Below, in pieces: positions 58,530 to 64,000 of a stretch of 64,000 bases of DNA (the stretch's first letter is position 1; each line of letters begins with the position of its first letter). The notes below the pieces were generated by a model. The model saw nothing but the letters and a program-made list of their open reading frames with translations, searched no databases and was not told the origin of the DNA. Source of the DNA: JBCDCY01 sp039180875 (GTDB lineage Bacteria > Pseudomonadota > Alphaproteobacteria > Rhodobacterales > Rhodobacteraceae). Where the stretch lies: positions 62,001-126,000 of the forward strand of contig JBCDCY010000009.1 of the NCBI GenBank assembly GCA_039180875.1, given 5' to 3'. Both the position numbers and the translations under genes were made by a program.

Positions 58530-59282
58530 GTGATCCGGGTCGAGACTAGCGCCGACGGCTGGCGGCGCACCCTGCGACTGGACGCGCCGGAGCGCCACAA
58601 TGCGCTCACCTTCGCCGCGATGGGCGCGCTGGCCGAGGCGGTGGAGGCGGCGGGTGCCGACCCGACGCTGCGGGTTCTGGTGCTGACCGGCACCGGCCGC
58701 AGCTTCTGCGCAGGTGCTGCCCTGGACGAGGTGGGCGGTGCGGACATGACCCGCAATCCGCTTCCCGCCCTCTCGGACGCGATCGAACGGGTGAACCTGC
58801 CGACAATCGCCGCGCTCAACGGCGGGGTCTATGGCGGCGGGGTGGAGATCGCCCTGGCTTGCGATTTCCGGGTCGCGGTCGCGGATGTGCGGATGCAGAT
58901 CCCGGCCGGCCGATTGGGCATCCATTACCCGGCCGAGGGCATCGAGCGGGTGCTGCGCCGGGTGGGGCCCCAGGTCACCCGCCGGCTGTTTCTGCTCGGC
59001 GAGCGGATCGAGGGGGAGGCGTTGCAGGCCCTCGGCGCCGTCGACCGCCTGGTGCCGGCCGAGGCGTTCGAGACGGCGGTCGCCGAGCTGGCGGAGGAGA
59101 TCGCCAGCCGCGCGCCGCGTGCCCTCCGCGGTATGAAGCAGACCATCGAGGAAGCCGCGCGCGGCAGGCTCGACCGACCCGCAGCCGAGGCAAGGGTCCA
59201 GGCCTGCTTCGCCTCGGAGGATCATGCGGAGGGTCTTGCCGCCGCCCGGGAAAAACGGATGCCCCGGTTTCGCGGCCGGTAA
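58530..59282 (+). CDS. enoyl-CoA hydratase/isomerase family protein
   Basis: A 250-residue crotonase-fold protein. VLVLTGTGRSFCAGAALDEV (about 48-67) and PTIAALNGGVYGGGVEIALA (about 91-110) form the oxyanion hole; RLGIHYPAEGIERVLRRVG follows. The usual second catalytic Glu position reads PAEG, so hydratase activity is possible but the substrate is unknown. GTG start directly after the xthA stop. A 37-bp palindrome follows the stop. Confidence 0.88.
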   Translation: MIRVETSADGWRRTLRLDAPERHNALTFAAMGALAEAVEAAGADPTLRVLVLTGTGRSFCAGAALDEVGGADMTRNPLPALSDAIERVNLPTIAALNGGVYGGGVEIALACDFRVAVADVRMQIPAGRLGIHYPAEGIERVLRRVGPQVTRRLFLLGERIEGEALQALGAVDRLVPAEAFETAVAELAEEIASRAPRALRGMKQTIEEAARGRLDRPAAEARVQACFASEDHAEGLAAAREKRMPRFRGR

Positions 59283-59313
59283 AGCTCAACGACTTGAATG
59301 ACTTGCCTTTCTT

Positions 59314-59350
59314 GGATCTCGACCTGACTGATTCAGTCAGATCGAGATCC
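59314..59350. repeat. 37-bp near-perfect palindrome between convergent genes
   Basis: Two 18-base arms around a single central base, one mismatch in 18: GGATCTCGACCTGACTGA and its near complement. It lies between the convergent enoyl-CoA hydratase and lolA stops. No U-tract follows on either strand, so it is more like a dispersed palindromic element than a classic terminator, though it could stop transcription in both directions. Confidence 0.85.
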
Positions 59351-59378
59351 GCCCTAGCGCCGCGATCAGTGCCCGGCC

Positions 59379-60044
59379 TTAGCGGTCCACGCGCCCGGCA
59401 TCGCGGGGCCGGCTCGACGGGCCGCTTTGCCCGTCGCCCGGCGTCTCGAAATCCTCCCGCGCGGCCTGCTCGATGCTGAAGAGCGAGCGGGAGACATCGA
59501 TGCCGCGGCGCATATCGCCGAGGATCACGGTGGTGAGCTGGCCCTGGTCGTCCTCGATGATCCACTGGCGCAACTCCAGCGGATTGTCGCTGAAGACCAT
59601 TGTGATGGTGCCCTGGCGCGGCCGGTCGGGGTCGACGGCCCGCACCCGCATCTGCCCCGCCTCGCGCTCGACGGAGCGGACGGCGCCCTCCTCATTCAGG
59701 TCGATCCGGTCGCGCAGCAACAGGTCGAGCGGCGTCTCGCCCAACGGATAGCGCTGCGGATCGGAGTTGGCGAGGCGATCGACCACCGCCACCCAGATGC
59801 CGTCGGCAACGACCAGGGCGGGGTTCGGCGGATTGTATTCGAAGCGAATGCGCCCGGGCTTTGAGATATAGAACCGCCCCTCACTGAGCGAGCCGTCGGG
59901 ATTGGCCTGCACGAAGGTGCCATCGGCGGTGCGAAAGCCGTTCAGGTAGGCGCTGATCCGGGCCAGATCCTCCGCCCCCTGGGCATAGGCGCCCGGGGCG
60001 GCGAGGGCCAGCGACAGCACGGCGACAAACAGACGGCGCAGCAT
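59379..60044 (-). CDS. lolA: outer-membrane lipoprotein carrier protein LolA
   Basis: A 221-residue periplasmic chaperone that carries lipoproteins from LolCDE to the outer membrane. Signal 1-22 (LRRLFVAVLSLALAAPGAYA), then TADGTFVQANPDGSLSEGRF, YISKPGRIRFEYNPPNP and the C-terminal NPLELRQWIIEDDQGQLTTV. GGAG precedes ATG 60044. The open frame continuing upstream into ftsK is a shadow. The C-terminal Pro/Ser/Arg tail after residue 195 is extra. Downstream of ftsK. Confidence 0.94.
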   Translation of the reverse strand: MLRRLFVAVLSLALAAPGAYAQGAEDLARISAYLNGFRTADGTFVQANPDGSLSEGRFYISKPGRIRFEYNPPNPALVVADGIWVAVVDRLANSDPQRYPLGETPLDLLLRDRIDLNEEGAVRSVEREAGQMRVRAVDPDRPRQGTITMVFSDNPLELRQWIIEDDQGQLTTVILGDMRRGIDVSRSLFSIEQAAREDFETPGDGQSGPSSRPRDAGRVDR

Positions 60045-60147
60045 CAAAGCTCCACGAAACTCGGCGCCCGTGGGTGCGATCGGGCGCGATCGCCTGCTTA
60101 TTCCATGCTTTGCCGCGCCGGGTCCAGCGGCGCGGGCGCACATCCGC

Positions 60148-62763
60148 TCACGGCTCTGGCACCAGGACGTCGCGCTTGCCCACCTGGTTGGCGGTGCTGA
60201 CGACGCCGGCATCCTCCATCTGCTCAACCAGGCGGGCCGCCTTGTTGTAGCCGATGGCGAGTTTGCGCTGGATGTAGGAGGTGGAACATTTCCGATCCCG
60301 CGCCACGATGGCCACGGCCTGGTCGTAGAGCGCGTCGTCGCCCCCGGTATTGCCGCCAAGGCCGAGGACCGCGTCGATGGAGGCTTCCTCCTCCCCCTCC
60401 GGCCCTTCGACCACGCCAGAGACGTAGTCGGGCTGGCCGAGGGATTTGAGGTGGGTGACGACTTCCTCCACCTCCTCGTCGGAGACGAACGGGGCGTGTA
60501 CGCGGGTGATGCGTCCGCCGCCGGCCATGTAAAGCATGTCGCCCTGGCCGAGCAGCTGCTCCGCCCCCTGCTCGCCGAGGATGGTGCGGCTGTCGATCTT
60601 CGAGGTGACCTGGAAGCTGATCCGGGTCGGGAAGTTCGCCTTGATCGTGCCGGTGATGACGTCGACGGAGGGGCGCTGGGTCGCCATGATGAGGTGGATG
60701 CCGGAGGCCCGCGCCATCTGGGCGAGGCGCTGGATGCAGGCCTCGATCTCCTTGCCCGCAACCATCATCAGGTCGGCCATCTCGTCGACCACGACGACGA
60801 TGTAGGGCATGGTCTCGGGCGCGAACTCCTCCGTCTCGAAGACGGGTTCGCCGGTCGCCTCATCGAAACCGGTCTGGACGACGCGGGTGAAGGCCTCGCC
60901 CGCCTCCAGCGCCTCGCGGACCCGGGCGTTGTAGCCGTCGATGTTGCGGACGCCCATCTTCGACATCTTGCGGTAGCGCTCCTCCATCTCCGCCACCACC
61001 CATTTGAGGGCGACGACGGCCTTCTTGGGGTCGGTGACCACGGGGGAGAGGAGGTGCGGGATGTTGTCGTAGACCGAGAGCTCCAGCATCTTCGGGTCGA
61101 TCATGATGAGGCGCACATCCTCCGGCCCGAGGCGGTAGAGGAGCGACAGGATCATCGTGTTGATCGCCACCGACTTGCCCGATCCGGTGGTGCCCGCGAC
61201 CAGCAGATGCGGCATGCGGGAGAGGTTCACGACCACCGGCGCGCCGGAGATGTCCTTGCCCAAGGCAAGCGGCAGGCGGTGGGCGCTGTCGCCGTAGGCT
61301 TTGGACGACAGGATCTCCCGCAGCAGCACCTTCTCTCGCTCTTCGTTCGGCAGTTCGATGCCGATGACGGAGCGGCCGGGGACGGTGGAGATCCGGGCGG
61401 AGAGGGCCGACATCGACCGGGCGATATCGTCGGCCAGCCCGATGACGCGGGAGGCTTTGAGGCCCGGCGCCGGCTCGAGCTCGTACATCGTCACCACGGG
61501 GCCGGGCCGGACGGCCACGATCTCGCCGCGGATGCCGTAGTCGTCGAGCACGTTCTCCAGCATCCGGGCGTTCTGCTCGAGCGCGTCGTCGGAGAGGTGA
61601 TGGCGCACGATGTCGCGCGGGTTGGAGAGGAGCGAGAGCGGCGGCGCCTGGTACTCGGCCTCCGCCGGGCCGTCGTCGAAGGCGAGGCTCGGCTGCATCT
61701 CCCGCCGGGCGGCAGCGCTTTCGGGGGTGCGCCCGGCGTCCCGACGGCGGACCATCGGTTGCGGCCCGTCGAGGTCGTGGGTCTCCCCCTCGTGGTCCGG
61801 GGTCTCGAAGCCGGGATCCAGATCCTCCGGCAATTCGGGAACGGCGCGCATTGGGGCATCGAGCGTGGGCTCGCGTCGCTCGGCCGCCGGCTGTCCAGCC
61901 TCGCGCCGGGCGCGGACGGCGGCGGAGATCCGGGCGGTCAGCCGCTCCGCCGGGGGCATGTCGTCGCCCGGCTTGGCCTCGGCGCCGGCCAGCGGCAGGT
62001 CGCCCGCCGCCTCCCGCGCTGCGATCTCCGCCTCCCGCTGCTTCTGGCGGCTGAGGCGCTGAACCTTGCGGCGTTCGTGCAGCACCTTGGCGCCGCGCAC
62101 CCCCTGGCGCGCCGCGAACGTCGTGGCGCGTCCGCCAAGGCCGAGCACGGTGCGCACCATGCGCCAGACCTGGCGGAGGCCCGTCGCCACGTCGGCCCAG
62201 ACGAAGCCGAGCGCGAAGGCCGCAAGCAGCAGGAAGATCGCGCCGAGAGCCACGGTCGCTGCCGGCAGGGCCGCCACCGGTGCGATCGGGGCAAAGTCGA
62301 GCACCGTGCGGAGCGCGGCGTCGCCGAACACGCCGCCGAGGCCGTAGGGGTGGGGCCAGCGCTCCAGCGGCACATGGGCCGAGGCGAGGGTCGCACCCAC
62401 CGCGATGGCGAGCGGCGCGACGATGGCGCGGGAAAGCACCCGCTCATCGCCGCGGTGTACGATCAGGCGGAGGCCCCAGACGATCAGCGTGGCCGGCGCC
62501 CCCCAGGCGGCCCAGCCGAGGGCGCGGAACATGGGATCAGCGATCGAGGCGCCGATCAGGCCGAGGGCGTTTTTCGGCGCGGCGCCCGTGGCGTTGAAGA
62601 GCGAGGGATCGTCCGGCGCATAGGTCGCGATCAGGGCGGCGAAAGCCCCGCCGGCGATCAACAGGCCGAGGCCGATCGCCTCCGCCCCCCGGCGACGCAG
62701 CGCCTGCTCGGCCGCTGTGCCGACAAATCGTCTCTGCCGTGTTCTGCCTATGATCCCCGCCAT
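60148..62763 (-). CDS. ftsK: DNA translocase FtsK
   Basis: An 871-residue cell-division DNA pump. N-terminal membrane domain with four helices (about 25-190), a linker, then the motor: LLVAGTTGSGKSVAINTMIL (Walker A, about 515), PYIVVVVDEMADLMMVAGK (Walker B) and MATQRPSVDVITGTIKANFP. The C-terminal gamma winged helix (RKCSTSYIQRKLAIGYNKAA) recognises KOPS. At 871 residues it is a normal alphaproteobacterial FtsK with a short linker. The huge plus-strand open frame opposite it is a shadow. Confidence 0.97.
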   Translation of the reverse strand: MAGIIGRTRQRRFVGTAAEQALRRRGAEAIGLGLLIAGGAFAALIATYAPDDPSLFNATGAAPKNALGLIGASIADPMFRALGWAAWGAPATLIVWGLRLIVHRGDERVLSRAIVAPLAIAVGATLASAHVPLERWPHPYGLGGVFGDAALRTVLDFAPIAPVAALPAATVALGAIFLLLAAFALGFVWADVATGLRQVWRMVRTVLGLGGRATTFAARQGVRGAKVLHERRKVQRLSRQKQREAEIAAREAAGDLPLAGAEAKPGDDMPPAERLTARISAAVRARREAGQPAAERREPTLDAPMRAVPELPEDLDPGFETPDHEGETHDLDGPQPMVRRRDAGRTPESAAARREMQPSLAFDDGPAEAEYQAPPLSLLSNPRDIVRHHLSDDALEQNARMLENVLDDYGIRGEIVAVRPGPVVTMYELEPAPGLKASRVIGLADDIARSMSALSARISTVPGRSVIGIELPNEEREKVLLREILSSKAYGDSAHRLPLALGKDISGAPVVVNLSRMPHLLVAGTTGSGKSVAINTMILSLLYRLGPEDVRLIMIDPKMLELSVYDNIPHLLSPVVTDPKKAVVALKWVVAEMEERYRKMSKMGVRNIDGYNARVREALEAGEAFTRVVQTGFDEATGEPVFETEEFAPETMPYIVVVVDEMADLMMVAGKEIEACIQRLAQMARASGIHLIMATQRPSVDVITGTIKANFPTRISFQVTSKIDSRTILGEQGAEQLLGQGDMLYMAGGGRITRVHAPFVSDEEVEEVVTHLKSLGQPDYVSGVVEGPEGEEEASIDAVLGLGGNTGGDDALYDQAVAIVARDRKCSTSYIQRKLAIGYNKAARLVEQMEDAGVVSTANQVGKRDVLVPEP

Positions 62764-62799
62764 CGTCCCCAGCCGCTCTACAATCCCTCTGGTCGTGCC

Positions 62800-64000
62800 T
62801 TATCCGGCCGTGGCCGGTGTCTTCGCCATGATCTCCCGCACCGCGGCAAGGCCCTGGCGCACCTCGTCCGCCGGTGCCACCAGGGCGAGGCGCAGATAGC
62901 CCTGGCCCGGATCGCCGCCGCCCAACTCCGCCGGCGTCGGGCGAGAGAGATAGGCGCCGGGCAAGGCCCGAACCCCGGCCTCGCGCCACAGCGTCTTCGC
63001 CGCCTCCTCCCCATCGGCCACCGGGAGCCAGACGAAAAAGCCCGCCTGGGGCGGCCGGTAGCCGGCAAGATCGCCGAGCGTCTGATCGGCGATGGCGTAT
63101 TTCTCGCGGTAAAGCGCCCGGTTCGCCTCCACATGCGCCTCGTCCCGCCAGCAGGCCATGGCGGCGTGCTGCAGCGGCAGCGGCAGGGGCGCCCCGGCAT
63201 AGGCGCGAAGGCGGAGGAGCGCGGCGATCGCCTGGCTTCCCCCGGCGGCAAAGCCCGAGCGCAGTCCGGGCAGGTTCGAGCGCTTGGAGAGCGAGTGAAA
63301 GATCAGTACCCGCTCCGGATCGGCATCCATCGCCCGGGCGACCTCGAGCGCACCGGTGGGGGCCGCATCGCGGTAAATCTCGCAATAGCATTCGTCGGCG
63401 AAGATGCGGAAATCGTGGGTCTCGGCCAGGCCGATGAGCGTCCGCCAATAGGACTCGTCCGCCACCGCCCCTTGGGGGTTGGAGGGCGAGCACATGTAGA
63501 CCACGGTCGTGCGGGCGAGCAGGTCGGCCGGCAGGGCGGCGAAATCCGGCAGGAAATCGGTCCCCGCCGTCGCCGGCACATAGATCGGCTCCGCCCCTGC
63601 GGCCCGGGCGGCGGCGGCATAGCACTGATAGAACGGGTTGGGCAGCAGCACCGCCGGCGTTCCCCCGTTCTTCGCCTCGGGCGAGAGGGCGAGGCAGGCG
63701 TTGAACAACCCCTCCCGCGTGCCGTTGAGCGGCAGGATGTGCGCCTCCGGATCGAGCGATGCGCCGTAGCGCAGCTTCACCCAGTCGGCGATGGCCGCGC
63801 GCAGGTCCGCGGTCCCCTCGTTCGGCGGATAGCGGTTGAAGCCCGCGGCCCGGGCCAGGATGGCGTCCGTGACGAAATCCGGGAAGGGATGGCTCGGCTC
63901 GCCGAGCGACATGGCGATGGGCGGGCCGCCCGCCGGAATGGGATCCAAGAGCGCGCGCAGGCGCGGAAACGCATATTCCGGTAGGTCCGAGAACCGCTCG
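62800..64000 (-). CDS. class I/II aminotransferase, DapC-like (5' end beyond window)
   Basis: Partial: the frame runs off the right edge. The first readable residues, ERFSDLPEYAFPRLRALLD, match the start region of alphaproteobacterial succinyldiaminopimelate transaminases. LNGTREGLF, CSPSNPQGAVADESYW, DECYCEIYRD and the PLP-lysine motif SLSKRSNLPGLRSG are intact; LPGAYLSRP and GYLRLALVA bind the substrate. It probably acts in lysine/peptidoglycan precursor synthesis. It lies 36 bp upstream of ftsK. Confidence 0.88.
   Translation of the reverse strand, partial: ERFSDLPEYAFPRLRALLDPIPAGGPPIAMSLGEPSHPFPDFVTDAILARAAGFNRYPPNEGTADLRAAIADWVKLRYGASLDPEAHILPLNGTREGLFNACLALSPEAKNGGTPAVLLPNPFYQCYAAAARAAGAEPIYVPATAGTDFLPDFAALPADLLARTTVVYMCSPSNPQGAVADESYWRTLIGLAETHDFRIFADECYCEIYRDAAPTGALEVARAMDADPERVLIFHSLSKRSNLPGLRSGFAAGGSQAIAALLRLRAYAGAPLPLPLQHAAMACWRDEAHVEANRALYREKYAIADQTLGDLAGYRPPQAGFFVWLPVADGEEAAKTLWREAGVRALPGAYLSRPTPAELGGGDPGQGYLRLALVAPADEVRQGLAAVREIMAKTPATAG

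Noticed and set aside
60070..63984. 1304-codon plus-strand open frame opposite ftsK and the aminotransferase
   Set aside because: The translation is Gly/Arg/His/Asp-rich with no family motifs, and both minus-strand genes carry intact motifs. It is a GC-driven shadow.

Overview
The window is GC-rich, gene-dense chromosomal DNA. Gene content points to an alphaproteobacterium, probably Rhodospirillales-like: DUF3576, DUF2125 and DUF4170 proteins, a two-domain RibA with a decayed N-terminal half, an alphaproteobacterial porin, the FtsK-LolA neighbourhood, KdtA-LpxK lipopolysaccharide genes and a C-P lyase operon. This placement is inferred from gene content, not from a marker gene.

Layout. (1) 1-4918: a uspE-mrpABC operon (Mrp Na+/H+ antiporter, cut by the left edge), divergent from an OxyR-like LysR regulator. 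(2) 5007-9347: homoserine dehydrogenase, class II fructose-bisphosphatase with a terminator, a hairpin-rich spacer and recJ. (3) 9358-11989: an orphan gene, a MAPEG protein, cyclopropane fatty acid synthase and tRNA-Glu. (4) 11995-16147: an overlapping hpaE-hpaD-hpaG-hpaH operon for homoprotocatechuate meta-cleavage. (5) 16240-18385: an inositol-phosphatase-like gene and pmbA. (6) 18467-28218: a phosphonate (C-P lyase) locus, phnFGHIJ..KLN plus phnM and a DUF1045 gene, with a four-gene insert between phnJ and phnK. (7) 28194-34306: an amidinotransferase, a DUF2125 protein, a sulfatase/phosphonate-monoesterase-like enzyme and a secreted helical-repeat protein. (8) 34398-37686: DUF4170, a DUF374 acyltransferase, kdtA and lpxK. 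(9) 37769-43286: a P460-type haem protein, mlaC, a type I secretion ABC/MFP pair and rsmD. (10) 43338-52944: yceI, an FAD reductase, peroxiredoxin, pterin dehydratase, COG3146 acyltransferase, GDPD, holA-lptE-leuS and a DUF3576 lipoprotein. (11) 53221-57413: major porin, YggS, an L,D-transpeptidase-like protein, ribA and an OmpR-type regulator. (12) 57414-64000: a probable small RNA, xthA, an enoyl-CoA hydratase, lolA, ftsK and a dapC-like aminotransferase cut by the right edge.

The strongest non-coding candidate is at 57508-57620. It has two consecutive stem-loops with the identical 7-nt loop UCCCCUC (anti-Shine-Dalgarno-like), a third small hairpin and a strong terminator, and a possible heat-shock-type promoter positioned so that transcription would start at the first stem. 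The phn locus has a clear 9+9 bp inverted repeat between phnG and phnF that is a good PhnF operator candidate. Three proteins depart from their family signatures: the OxyR-like regulator has Lys in place of the peroxidatic Cys, the sulfatase-like enzyme has C-G-S-S-R instead of C-x-P/A-x-R, and the P460-type haem protein has no normal start codon in front of its evident signal peptide.

Most genes are ordinary housekeeping genes called from family motifs read by eye. No database search was run.
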